The translations under genes were made by a program, and so were the position numbers. From an uncultured beta proteobacterium (lineage in GTDB: Bacteria > Pseudomonadota > Gammaproteobacteria > Burkholderiales > SG8-39): DNA of 40,961 nt. This document shows, piece after piece, positions 8,678-16,941 of this stretch (position 1 is the stretch's first letter; each line of letters opens with the position of its first letter). The notes beneath the pieces are model-generated. The model had not been told where the DNA came from, made no database searches, and saw only the letters and a program-made list of their open reading frames with translations. Where the stretch lies: NCBI GenBank assembly GCA_903928055.1, contig CAIYPG010000112.1, positions 1 to 40,961 of the forward strand, in the 5' to 3' direction.

Positions 8678-9133
8678 ATGGCAGGTCTGTATTTCGAGGA
8701 ACTCACCCCCGGGCTTGAGATTGCCCATCCCTGGGGACGGACGGTGACGGAGGCGGACAACGTCCTGTTTTCCTGCCTGACGCTGAACCCCCAGCCCCTG
8801 CACATTGATGCGGATTTCGCTTCCAAAAGCGAATTCGGCAAGCCGCTGGTGAACAGCCTGTTCACGCTGGGCCTGATGATCGGGATGAGCGTCAACGACA
8901 CCACCATGGGCACGCTGGTGGCGAACCTGGGCATGACCGACGTGACCTTCCCGAAACCGGTGTTCCATGGCGACACGCTGCGCATGAAAACAAAGGTCGT
9001 GTCGCGGCGCGAGAGCAAGTCGCGGCCCAATGCGGGCATCGTGGAATTCGAGCACATTGCGACCAAGCAGACCGGCGAGGTGGTGGCGCGCTGCCTGCGC
9101 CAGTCGCTGCTGATGAAAAAGCCGGCGGCCTGA
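8678..9133 (+). CDS. MaoC-like hot-dog-fold (R)-enoyl-CoA hydratase
   Basis: A 151-residue single hot-dog-fold protein of the MaoC dehydratase family. The opening [25 protein letters not shown] and the [21 protein letters not shown] segment form the hydratase motif, with an Asp (D49)/His (H47) pair where the catalytic Asp and His normally occur. Such enzymes hydrate trans-2-enoyl-CoA or mesaconyl-type thioesters. The ATG at 8678 is preferred over one at 8606 because AGGAGG sits just upstream of it. A terminator overlaps the stop codon. It is divergent from a Bug receptor; substrate is undetermined. Confidence 0.83.
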   Translation: MAGLYFEELTPGLEIAHPWGRTVTEADNVLFSCLTLNPQPLHIDADFASKSEFGKPLVNSLFTLGLMIGMSVNDTTMGTLVANLGMTDVTFPKPVFHGDTLRMKTKVVSRRESKSRPNAGIVEFEHIATKQTGEVVARCLRQSLLMKKPAA

Positions 9134-9146
9134 ATCGCCGGCTTTT
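9116..9146. terminator. Bidirectional intrinsic terminator
   Basis: GCCGGCG (9121-9127), an eight-base loop and CGCCGGC (9136-9142) form a strong stem with AAAAA on the left and TTTT on the right, so it has a U-run in either direction. It overlaps the MaoC-like stop codon and faces the end of the convergent small membrane-peptide gene. Confidence 0.68.
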
Positions 9147-9152
9147 GACGGG

Positions 9153-9260
9153 CTACTTCTTCTTGTACGTCACTGCGGAAATCACGCCGCCGAGCACGAC
9201 GACGAAAATCACGATCACCACTCCAAAAGCAATATGGCCGTACTGTTCGATGGTAAGCAT
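9153..9260 (-). CDS. 35-residue single-pass membrane peptide
   Basis: A short reading frame of 35 codons, opening MLTIEQYGHIAFG and ending SAVTYKKK. Residues 9-29 form one hydrophobic helix rich in Val, Ile and Phe, with a positively charged C-terminal KKK that predicts that end to be cytoplasmic. A GAGAGGG ribosome binding site precedes the ATG (9258-9260), and a strong terminator lies just past the stop codon, both supporting a real gene. It is flanked by the MaoC-like gene (convergent) and a Bug receptor gene that ends 156 bp upstream on the same strand. Function unknown; small single-pass peptides of this sort often bind larger membrane complexes, but no partner is evident. Confidence 0.6.
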   Translation of the reverse strand: MLTIEQYGHIAFGVVIVIFVVVLGGVISAVTYKKK

Positions 9261-9416
9261 TTGACCCTCTCGTGGACGATCAAATACTGATCTGCGAGGT
9301 GCGGAAAGGTTTCGTGGAATCTTGCCTTGCAAGCTTTCCGTCAGACGCGGGTGATTGCAGGCAGATGCGGCACGGTACGGGTGCAGGCAATGCCCGCATC
9401 CGGTGCGCGGCGGCCG

Positions 9417-10412
9417 CTATTCTTCGGACTTGATGTTGTTCTCGGCGACGAGTTTTTTCAGGCGCGCCAGATCGGTGATGATGGTCTTGCGGTAATCCTC
9501 GGGGCTGCTGAAGGTCAGGATGGCGCCGTCCTCGGTCATCTTCTTCGATACTTCGGGCGCCTTGCCCGCCTTCACCACTTCCTCATTGATGCGCTTCACC
9601 ATGGCGGGCGGTGTCTTGCCTGCGACCATGAAGCCCCACCAGCTCTGGTGGTTGTAGCCGGGTGCGCCGCCTTCGGCGATCGTGGGCAGGTCCGGGTACA
9701 ACTGCGAGCGATCCGAGGTTGTCACGCCGATGATGCGGATCTTGCCCGCCTTGGCGAGCGGCATGGCGGTCAGCAGGGTGGTGATGTTGGCGTCCACGCG
9801 TCCGGCGATCAGGTCGGTGATCAGCGGCCCCGAGCCCTTGTAGTGCACGAACGTCACATCGGTTTTGGTGAGGCTGTGCAGCCAGGCGGCGCCGATGTGC
9901 GGCGAGCCGCCGGAGCCGGTGGTGGCGATATTGAGTTTGCCCGGATTGGCGCGCGCATAGGCGATGTACTCGGCCGGCGTGTTGACGGGCAGCGAGGGCC
10001 GCACGAGAAGCACCGAGCCGCGTCGCGTCATCAGCGACACCGGCGCCAGATCCTTCAACGGGTCGTAGGGCAGGTCCTGGTTGAAGGTCGCCGAGAGCAC
10101 GAAACTCGATGTGGTGGCCAGCAGCGTGTAGCCGTCGGGCGCCGCCTTGGCGACATAGTTCGTGCCGATGACGGTCGCGGCACCGGGCTTGAAGTCCATG
10201 ATGAAGGACTTGCCCAGGTTCTCGGTGAGTTTCTGCGCATACAGCCGGCCTTCGGCCTCGGTCGATCCGCCCGGCGGGAAGGGCACGATCACCTGCACCG
10301 GCTTGGCCGGCCAGGCGCGCACGAAGTCCTGCGCAAAGGCGGTCGGGGACAGCAACATTGCCAATGTTGCCGTGGCGAAAGCGAGGATCGCCGGATGTCG
10401 TGACCGATTCAC
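9417..10412 (-). CDS. Bug-family receptor, Glu-loop subtype
   Basis: A 331-residue periplasmic receptor with signal peptide about 1-27 (ending AFA-Q). Family landmarks are PAKPVQVIVPFPPGG, AAPDGYTLL, LPYDPLKDLAPVSL and VTFVHYKGSGPLITDL. In the pocket loop it has STEAEGR instead of the TDxxAR found in other Bug proteins, a feature shared with the receptors at 22624 and 39202. The alcohol dehydrogenase gene lies 35 bp upstream on the same strand, so the two probably form an operon. The ligand may be related to the dehydrogenase substrate, which is inference. Confidence 0.92.
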   Translation of the reverse strand: MNRSRHPAILAFATATLAMLLSPTAFAQDFVRAWPAKPVQVIVPFPPGGSTEAEGRLYAQKLTENLGKSFIMDFKPGAATVIGTNYVAKAAPDGYTLLATTSSFVLSATFNQDLPYDPLKDLAPVSLMTRRGSVLLVRPSLPVNTPAEYIAYARANPGKLNIATTGSGGSPHIGAAWLHSLTKTDVTFVHYKGSGPLITDLIAGRVDANITTLLTAMPLAKAGKIRIIGVTTSDRSQLYPDLPTIAEGGAPGYNHQSWWGFMVAGKTPPAMVKRINEEVVKAGKAPEVSKKMTEDGAILTFSSPEDYRKTIITDLARLKKLVAENNIKSEE

Positions 10413-10447
10413 AGGGATATTCCTTCTCTGTGGAGCAACGCGCCGGA

Positions 10448-11428
10448 TCAGAACTTGATGCAGACCTTGCGGGCGTTTTCCTTGTACGTCGTCGCGTAGT
10501 CCATGGCTTTTTCGATCTCGTCCATCGTGAAGGTGTGGCTGAGCAGCGGCGAGACGTCGATCTCGCGGCGCACGATGAGGTCGAGCGCATACTTGAACGA
10601 CAGCAGATGTGGCTCGCGCAGTGTCTCGGTGTGCGAATTGATCGTCATGCGCCGGCGCTGGAAGTCGTGGAAGTTGAACGGCACGAAGTCCTTGGTCATC
10701 GGCTGGCCGAAATACAGGCCGTGGCCATCGATGCCGATCATGCCGATCGACTGTCCCAGCGCTTCGGTGTTGCCCACCGCCTCGACGAGGTAGTCCACGC
10801 CCTTGCCACCGGTGTGGTCCATCACGGCCTGGAAGGCCTGTTGCCCGGGCTTGACTGGCACGTCCACGCCGAAGTGCTTCGAGATGGCGAGGCGCGCGTC
10901 GTTGTAGTCGGAGGCGATCACGGTCTTCGCGCCGGCGCGCTTCAGGCTCCAGGCGAAAAACAGGCCCGCCGAGCCCTGGCCCATGACCATCACGGTCTTG
11001 CCCACCACATCGTAGGGCAGCTGGCGCAGCGCATAGATCGTGGTGCCGAACTGCTGCGCCATGAGGAGTTCAGGCAGCGAGACGTCGGTCTTTGGCACCT
11101 TCACCATGTAGCGCGGTTGTATGACCTGCCAGTCGCAGAATGTACCCGTGCGGTTCTCGTAACCCGGCACTGTCAGAATCAGGTCGCCCTTCGCATAACC
11201 TTCAACAAGGCTGTCCTCGACATAGCCGATGCCTTCATGGCCGGGTGTGCCGGGATTGGCGATGCGTCCGGGCAGCGGAATGTCGGAGTGCACGGTATGC
11301 ACATCGCTGCCGCAGATCGCGGCCCACGCGCTCTTGACCAGGACTTCGCCCTTGACGGGATCGAGCCGATCCACCTGCTCACACACGATGTGATGCTTGC
11401 CGACGACGTGGCTTGCGCGCATTTTCAT
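10448..11428 (-). CDS. Zinc-type alcohol dehydrogenase (MDR superfamily)
   Basis: A 326-residue medium-chain dehydrogenase. Catalytic-zinc ligands Cys39 (AICGSD) and His64-Glu65 (PGHEG) are present, and the nucleotide-binding loop reads VMGQGSAGLFFA. The four-cysteine structural-zinc lobe seen in many alcohol dehydrogenases is missing. Where sorbitol dehydrogenase-type enzymes have a Glu-Pro zinc ligand, this protein has MAQQFGTT, so the third ligand is unclear. An AGGAGG-type site precedes the ATG. Cytoplasmic, NAD(P)-dependent; substrate unknown. It heads an operon with the Bug receptor at 9417 and is divergent from the gene at 11590. Confidence 0.85.
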   Translation of the reverse strand: MKMRASHVVGKHHIVCEQVDRLDPVKGEVLVKSAWAAICGSDVHTVHSDIPLPGRIANPGTPGHEGIGYVEDSLVEGYAKGDLILTVPGYENRTGTFCDWQVIQPRYMVKVPKTDVSLPELLMAQQFGTTIYALRQLPYDVVGKTVMVMGQGSAGLFFAWSLKRAGAKTVIASDYNDARLAISKHFGVDVPVKPGQQAFQAVMDHTGGKGVDYLVEAVGNTEALGQSIGMIGIDGHGLYFGQPMTKDFVPFNFHDFQRRRMTINSHTETLREPHLLSFKYALDLIVRREIDVSPLLSHTFTMDEIEKAMDYATTYKENARKVCIKF

Positions 11429-11501
11429 GCTTGTTCCTCCTGGCGATTTTTTTATCGAAACGCTTCAGCCGTCATTTTAGCGCCTGGGAGCGCCCCCGGG
11501 G

Positions 11502-11533
11502 CGGCACCTGCATGCCGCGGCATGCAGGTGCCG
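11502..11533. promoter_or_regulatory. Perfect 32-bp palindrome, candidate operator
   Basis: The arms CGGCACCTGCATGCCG are exact reverse complements with no spacer. The palindrome lies in the divergent gap between the dehydrogenase and the gene at 11590. A TAGAAT hexamer (11541-11546) that could be the -10 of the rightward gene would place its -35 inside the palindrome, as expected of a repressor site. Confidence 0.5.
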
Positions 11534-11589
11534 GACGTTCTAGAATCGCCCTGTGGCCGCAACACCGGTCGCCGCATGGAAGGTCCGCA

Positions 11590-12066
11590 ATGTCATTGCA
11601 AACCTGGGAAATGCTGAGTTACATCGTCACCGTCATCGGCCTGCCGCTGGCGATCGGCGTGTTCCTTTACGAACAGCGCAAGGAACGTGAAAACGAAGAG
11701 GAGGAGGTGTACCAGCTCCTCTCGGACAATTACCAGGATTTCCTCAAGACCGCGCTGGACAATCCGGACCTGCGCCTGTTCTCGATCGGCGAGTTGCCGG
11801 AGATGACCGGGCAGCAGACCGAGCGCATGGTCATCATCTACAACATGCTGATTTCACTGTTCGAGCGGGCATACCTGCTGCTCTACGAGGAGGGCATGTC
11901 GGACAAGCGGCTGCGGCGCTGGCGTTCCTGGGAGGACTACATGCGGGAGTGGTGCCGGCGCAGCGACTTCCGCGCCCGACTGCCCACGTTGCTGCACGGC
12001 GAGGATCCGGCCTTTGTCGCCTACATTGAGGCGCTGGCGGCCAGCGAGACCGCAGGCGCGCGGTAA
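11590..12066 (+). CDS. Membrane-anchored protein of unknown function
   Basis: A 158-residue product beginning MSLQTWEMLSYIVTVIGL. Residues 8-26 form one membrane helix, followed by a charged, probably coiled stretch (EQRKERENEEEEVYQLL) and a mostly helical soluble domain with many Arg, Glu and Trp. The soluble part would face the cytoplasm by the positive-inside rule. A longer start at 11413 would run through the palindrome and antisense over the dehydrogenase start, so 11590 is preferred. I do not recognise the family; phage-defence and signalling proteins can share this layout, but no motif supports such a role. Confidence 0.65.
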   Translation: MSLQTWEMLSYIVTVIGLPLAIGVFLYEQRKERENEEEEVYQLLSDNYQDFLKTALDNPDLRLFSIGELPEMTGQQTERMVIIYNMLISLFERAYLLLYEEGMSDKRLRRWRSWEDYMREWCRRSDFRARLPTLLHGEDPAFVAYIEALAASETAGAR

Positions 12067-12132
12067 AAGATGATAATAATCATTCTATCATTTCGCAATG
12101 ATAAATGATTATTTCGCGAAAATGATAATATA

Positions 12133-13467
12133 TCAGCGCCTTCTCGGATACACCCGGTCTTCGTAGTTCTGCGGCCGGTAGTTGACATCGAAACGGCACT
12201 CATCGCCGTAGAGGTCGCGCATCTTCGGGCACAGTGCCGCAACCGAACGTGCATCCGGTTTTTTTCCGGCATCCACCCAGTCCATCAGCGAGGCCATGAG
12301 CGCGGCATAGGCAGGCGTGCTGAGGTAGCTGTGTTCCCGCTCGGTTGAAAACGTCTGCACCAGCCGGTCCGTCGTGCCGGCGCGCTGGTACACCTCGCGG
12401 AATGCCGATTCATGTTCGACGAAAGCGGTCGGGTCGCCGATGGCATGCAGCGTCAGCACCGGAATCGTCACGCGGCCGGTGAGGTCGCTGTCCTCGGCCA
12501 GTTCGGCCAGCGCTGCCGGATCGGGCCGGTAGCGGGGCGCGTCCCTGTTGAGTGCCGCGTCGTCATCGGACCCGGCGTACTGCACGCCGTCAGTGGAAAA
12601 GGGATTGCGGCCGCCCAGGCGCTTGTGGACGATGTCGGCGAATGTGAACGTTGCCCAGTTCAGGTGCGAGCCCAGGGTCTTTTCCGGAATGCGCGTCACC
12701 TTCAGGATGTTCGCGAGGTTGCGCTTCTGGGCTTCGCTGCGTTTTGCTGCCGGGCTCTGCAGGCCGGTGCATTCGTTGACGCGTTCACGGAGGTCGGCCG
12801 GGCGCATTTTCGAGTCGAGTGGCAATCCCATCCACAGCGGATATTGCGGCTCATCTGCGCGCGGATGGTTTTTGCAGAAATGCTCGTAGACCACCCGGAG
12901 GTCCATGCGATAGTCGTAGCCGCGCGTGCCTCCGCCGAGTACGCCGCTGGTCAGCAGCGCGCCGTCGTAATTCTTCACCGGCCCTGGTGCATCGTTGTAC
13001 AACTCGATCACCTTGGCGGCGACATTGCCGCCCCAGGACTGGCCGTGCATGATGGTCCTGCGCGGCTGGCCGAAGCGCGCAATGAACAACTTGCGCAGGT
13101 TCTCGGTGTCTTCTGCCGCCATGCGCACACCATAGCCGCCACGACGGTAGGTCGATGCGGCCCAGGCATAGCCGGCTTTCACCATGATGGCCCAGCGCGA
13201 CACGTCTTCGGTGCTGCGCTTCAGCGCGGGAGCGCCAAGGTCGGGTCCGCCGTGCGAATGCATCACCAGCACGCGGTTCGTGCTCTGCTCCCAGTTCTGC
13301 GGAATCGCAATGAGATACCAGGCGCCGTTGGCATCGCGGCCGGTGTGGCACTGCGTGCCCTCCGGCAGGGCCTTGGGGCATTCCGCCGGGGTTTGCGCGA
13401 AGGTGCCGCCCGCCATTGTCATCATGGCCATCAGCATTATTGCGGCGCGGCGACGCGGCGTGCCCAT
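12133..13467 (-). CDS. Secreted alpha/beta hydrolase
   Basis: A 444-residue protein with a Sec signal at about residues 1-24 (ending FAQ). The alpha/beta-hydrolase nucleophile elbow is HGQSWGG with Ser144; SHGGPDLG (71-78) supplies the oxyanion-hole region, and later LTLHAIGDPTAF and TEREHSYL are the probable acid and base segments. It has about eight cysteines consistent with an exported protein. Related periplasmic hydrolases act on esters or peptides; the substrate here is unknown. It starts two bases after the DUF4124 stop, so the two are co-translated. Confidence 0.8.
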   Translation of the reverse strand: MGTPRRRAAIMLMAMMTMAGGTFAQTPAECPKALPEGTQCHTGRDANGAWYLIAIPQNWEQSTNRVLVMHSHGGPDLGAPALKRSTEDVSRWAIMVKAGYAWAASTYRRGGYGVRMAAEDTENLRKLFIARFGQPRRTIMHGQSWGGNVAAKVIELYNDAPGPVKNYDGALLTSGVLGGGTRGYDYRMDLRVVYEHFCKNHPRADEPQYPLWMGLPLDSKMRPADLRERVNECTGLQSPAAKRSEAQKRNLANILKVTRIPEKTLGSHLNWATFTFADIVHKRLGGRNPFSTDGVQYAGSDDDAALNRDAPRYRPDPAALAELAEDSDLTGRVTIPVLTLHAIGDPTAFVEHESAFREVYQRAGTTDRLVQTFSTEREHSYLSTPAYAALMASLMDWVDAGKKPDARSVAALCPKMRDLYGDECRFDVNYRPQNYEDRVYPRRR

Positions 13468-13469
13468 GG

Positions 13470-13829
13470 TTACTTGTCTTCTTCCTTGTCTTCTTCTTCG
13501 TCAGGCCCGATGACGGGCTCTGGCGCGGGTTTTACCGCCGCCATTTGTTTCGCCGAGGGCCTGGCGGGTTCCTGCGGGTTCGCGAAGGCGGTGGCTGCGT
13601 CGATGACCTTCTGGTCACGGATCACTTCAACCTTGGGCATGCGCTTGCCGGGCACCGGTTCGCGCAGCCAGGACGGGGCGATGTTGCTCATGCGGGTGCG
13701 GCCGTCGACCGGATCCTTCCACGTATACATGTCGGCCGCGGCGGGGGCGGCGGCAAGGCACAGCCAGGCAGCAGCCAGGCCGGTGATGGCAAATCGCTTT
13801 CGGGAACGACTCGGGGAACGGTTCGTCAT
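13470..13829 (-). CDS. DUF4124-like exported protein with acidic tail
   Basis: A 119-residue product with a basic N-terminus and signal sequence ending about residue 32 (APAAA-D). The segment MYTWKDPVDGRTRMSNIAP (34-52) matches the short DUF4124 motif (YKWxDxxGxxxxS) common in proteobacterial envelope proteins. The C-terminus is a run of Glu, Asp and Lys. It is upstream of and coupled to the secreted hydrolase at 12133. No biochemical role is known for the domain. Confidence 0.75.
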   Translation of the reverse strand: MTNRSPSRSRKRFAITGLAAAWLCLAAAPAAADMYTWKDPVDGRTRMSNIAPSWLREPVPGKRMPKVEVIRDQKVIDAATAFANPQEPARPSAKQMAAVKPAPEPVIGPDEEEDKEEDK

Positions 13830-13842
13830 GATGTCCGCTAGC

Positions 13843-14634
13843 TTAGCTGAATCGGCTGAAGTCCGGCTTGCGCTTTTCGAAGAACGCGGTCATCGCCTCC
13901 TTGGCCTCGGGAGAACGCATCTGCCCGCCAAAGGCTGCACTTTCGGCAGTCAGAGCCTCGCGGACCGCATCGGCGAAGCTGCGTTTGATCAGTGCCTTGG
14001 TGAGGCGCATCGCGGCCGGCGGCTTCTGCGCCAGCTTTGCCGCGGTGGCGAGTGCGGTTTCCATCAGGACTTCGGGTGCAACGATGGCACTCACCAGGCC
14101 GAGCCCTTTGGCGCGCTCCGCGCCAAAGGGCTCGCCCAGCATCAGCAGTTCGGCCGCCGCCGGGTAGCCGGCAAGTCGCGCCAGCAGATAGGTTGAGGCC
14201 GCTTCGGGCACCAGGCCCAGGTTGATGAAAGGCAGCGAGAGCTTAGTTGCCGGCGTGCAATAGACAAAATCGCAATGCAGCAGGAGCGTTGTGCCGATGC
14301 CCACGGCCAGCCCGTCGACTGCGGCGACCAGTGGTTTGTCGAATCCGGCCAGCACCGGCAGAAAGGCCAGCGCTGCGGGTTCTTCGCCCTGCGGCAGGTT
14401 GAGGAAATCCGCCAGATCGTTGCCGGCTGTGAATGTGCCGCCTGTCGCGTCGCTGGTGCCATGGATCAGCACTGCGCGAACTGTGCTGTCGGCGGAGGCT
14501 TCCTTGAGTGCGGCCGAAAGCGTGCGATACATCTCGCCTGTAATGGCGTTCTTCTTGGTCGGCCGGTTGAAGCCGATGCACATCACGCTTTCCCGTCGGG
14601 AGACAAGGATGAGGTCCGTCGTTGTTGAGTTCAT
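13843..14634 (-). CDS. Enoyl-CoA hydratase/isomerase family protein
   Basis: A 263-residue crotonase-fold enzyme. Visible features are FNRPTKKNAITGEMY near the N-terminus, the oxyanion-hole segment TGGTFTAGNDLADF and AAVDGLAVGIGTTLLLHCDF. In the second active-site loop the sequence reads INLGLVPEAAS, so Glu occupies the usual catalytic position (PEAAS). A longer start at 14775 is possible, but the ATG at 14634 gives the family length of about 260 and is preferred. It is divergent from the hydratase/dehydrogenase fusion at 14831, suggesting shared beta-oxidation-type chemistry. Confidence 0.86.
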   Translation of the reverse strand: MNSTTTDLILVSRRESVMCIGFNRPTKKNAITGEMYRTLSAALKEASADSTVRAVLIHGTSDATGGTFTAGNDLADFLNLPQGEEPAALAFLPVLAGFDKPLVAAVDGLAVGIGTTLLLHCDFVYCTPATKLSLPFINLGLVPEAASTYLLARLAGYPAAAELLMLGEPFGAERAKGLGLVSAIVAPEVLMETALATAAKLAQKPPAAMRLTKALIKRSFADAVREALTAESAAFGGQMRSPEAKEAMTAFFEKRKPDFSRFS

Positions 14635-14830
14635 GAACGTGCAATCAGAAGGCAGGCAGGGGAGGGCCAAGTTACGTGCCGTGCCGGGCAGTGTCAATCG
14701 TGCCGGAGGCACCGGGGGTAGAATGTCACGAAACAGCGCCCGTACGGCGCATTGCCGCCAACGCAGCGGCACCATCGAATCACCGAACCATTGAATACGC
14801 GTCCCAAACCCTGATCAGGAAACGTTCTCC

Positions 14831-16936
14831 ATGAGTGCAACCAATCCCACCGAATACAGCCTTCAAGGCGCCGTTGCCGTCATCACGCTTGCCAATCCGC
14901 CGGTCAACAGCCTGAGCCACGCCATGCGCGTGTCGTTCAAGGCGAGCCTGGACAAGGCCGAGGCCGATCCTGCAGTGCGCGTCGTGGTCATCATCGGGTC
15001 TGAGAAGGCCTTTTGTGGCGGCGCCGAAATCCGCGAATTCAATACGCCGAAGGCCACCATGCTGCCGCGACTGCGCGACATCGCCGAACAGATGGACAAG
15101 GCGAAAAAGCCCATCGTTGCGGCGATTGGCGGCTTCGCGCTGGGCGGTGGCCTTGAGCTGGGCCTTGCCAGCCACTATCGGATCGCCTTGCCGGGTGCAC
15201 GTCTTGCACTCCCGGAAATCACGCTGGGCCTGACACCGGGCGGCGGCGGCACGGTGCGCCTGCCGCGCATCCTGACCGTGGATCGCGCAACCGATGCGAT
15301 CCTCAGCGGTACGCCCATTTCGGTTGCAGAGGCGCACAAACTGGGTCTGCTGGACGCGATCGTCGAAGGCGACCTGCTGCAGGGCGCGCTGCGCTTTGCG
15401 GAAAAACTCATCGCCGATGGCAAGGGCCCGCGCTACATCCGCGACATGACGCCACGGCTCTCTGATGGCGGCGACCTCAAAGCCTACTTCGAAAAGAAGC
15501 GCGCCGAGCTGAAAAAGAATTCACGCGGCCGCATCTCGCCCATGGCAAACCTGGACTGCATCGAGGCCGCGGTCATGGGCACGCCGGAACAGGGCCAGGA
15601 TTTCACCACCGACGTATTTCTGAACAAGCTCATGGTGAGCACAGAATCGAAGGCGCTGCGCCACAGTTTCTTCTCCGAGCGTGAAGCGGCGCGCGTGCCG
15701 GACATTCCTGCAGACACGCCGCAGCGCCCCATCCGCAAGGCGGCCGTGATCGGCGCCGGCACCATGGGCGGCGGCATCAGCATGTGCTTTGCGAACGCCG
15801 GTATTGCAGTGACGGTGATCGACGCCAAGCCCGAGGCGCTGGAGCGCGGCATTGCAACCATCAAGAAGAACTACGCCGCCACGGTGACCCGCGGCCGGCT
15901 GTCGCAGGCCGACATGGACAAGCGCATGTGCCTGATTTCCTCGGCGCTGGATCTGTCTGCGGCGGCTGATGCCGACATCATCATCGAAGCAGTGTTCGAG
16001 GAAATGTCGGTGAAGGAGTCGGTGTTCAAGGCGCTCGATGCCGTCGCCAAACCCGGCGCCATCCTCGCCAGCAACACTTCCACGCTGGACGTGGACCAGA
16101 TCGCCGCTGCAACCAAGCGGCCGCAGGATGTGATCGGCGCGCATTTCTTTTCGCCGGCAAATGTAATGCGCCTGCTCGAAGTCATTCGCGGCAAGGCGAC
16201 GGCGAAGGATGTGGTCGCCACCGTCATGGCACTGGGCAAGAAACTGGGCAAGGTTGCGGTGCTCTCCGGCGTGTGCGACGGCTTCATCGGCAACCGCATC
16301 CTGGAAAAATATCGCGTGCAGACCATTGCGCTGCTTGACGAAGGCGCCAGCCCGCAGCAGGTGGACAAGGCGCTCACCGACTGGGGCCTTGCCATGGGGC
16401 CGTTTGCCATGGGCGACCTGGCCGGCAACGACATCAGCTGGGCGGTCCGCAAGCACCGCAAGGCCATGGGCAAGAATTTCACGCCCAATCCCGTCGCCGA
16501 CAAGCTGTGCGAGATGGGGCGCTTTGGCCAGAAGACCGGCAAGGGCTGGTACCGCTATGAGCCAGGCAACCGCGTGCCGCAGATCGATCCGGAAGTCGAG
16601 CAGATCATCGCTGATCATCGCAAGAACCTGGGCATCAAGCAGCGCGTCATCAGCGACCAGGAAATCGTCGATCGCTGCGTATTCGCGATGGCCAACGAAG
16701 GCGCGAAGATCGTCGAGGAAGGCATTGCCCTGCGCGCCTCCGATGTCGATGCCGTGTACCTCAACGGCTATGGCTTCCCGGCACATCGCGGCGGGCCGAT
16801 GTTCAATGCCGATGTGGTTGGTTTGCCCAAGGTGCTGGAGACGATCAAGGGCTACGCCAAAGGCTACGGTGGTGAGGCCTGGACGCCGGCAGGGCTGCTG
16901 GTGAAGCTCGCAGGTGAAGGCAAGACCTTCAACTGA
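14831..16936 (+). CDS. Fused enoyl-CoA hydratase / 3-hydroxyacyl-CoA dehydrogenase
   Basis: A 701-residue multifunctional beta-oxidation enzyme. The crotonase domain (about 1-190) contains CGGAEIREF and GGFALGGGLELGLASHYRIA with Glu residues at the expected catalytic sites (LPEITLG). The NAD-binding domain begins near residue 303 with AAVIGAGTMGGGI, followed by the dehydrogenase His in GAHFFSPANVMRLLE and the C-terminal helical domains ending FPAHRGGPMF. The domain order is that of FadJ or peroxisomal bifunctional enzymes. It hydrates enoyl-CoA and oxidises the hydroxyacyl-CoA with NAD. The MFS gene starts five bases after its stop codon. Confidence 0.94.
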   Translation: MSATNPTEYSLQGAVAVITLANPPVNSLSHAMRVSFKASLDKAEADPAVRVVVIIGSEKAFCGGAEIREFNTPKATMLPRLRDIAEQMDKAKKPIVAAIGGFALGGGLELGLASHYRIALPGARLALPEITLGLTPGGGGTVRLPRILTVDRATDAILSGTPISVAEAHKLGLLDAIVEGDLLQGALRFAEKLIADGKGPRYIRDMTPRLSDGGDLKAYFEKKRAELKKNSRGRISPMANLDCIEAAVMGTPEQGQDFTTDVFLNKLMVSTESKALRHSFFSEREAARVPDIPADTPQRPIRKAAVIGAGTMGGGISMCFANAGIAVTVIDAKPEALERGIATIKKNYAATVTRGRLSQADMDKRMCLISSALDLSAAADADIIIEAVFEEMSVKESVFKALDAVAKPGAILASNTSTLDVDQIAAATKRPQDVIGAHFFSPANVMRLLEVIRGKATAKDVVATVMALGKKLGKVAVLSGVCDGFIGNRILEKYRVQTIALLDEGASPQQVDKALTDWGLAMGPFAMGDLAGNDISWAVRKHRKAMGKNFTPNPVADKLCEMGRFGQKTGKGWYRYEPGNRVPQIDPEVEQIIADHRKNLGIKQRVISDQEIVDRCVFAMANEGAKIVEEGIALRASDVDAVYLNGYGFPAHRGGPMFNADVVGLPKVLETIKGYAKGYGGEAWTPAGLLVKLAGEGKTFN

Positions 16937-16941
16937 GCCGC

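Noticed and set aside
12412..14196. Long 594-codon rightward reading frame
   Set aside because: It is antisense to three well-supported leftward genes, has no ribosome binding site, and its translation is rich in Arg, His and Ala as expected for a shadow frame in GC-rich DNA.
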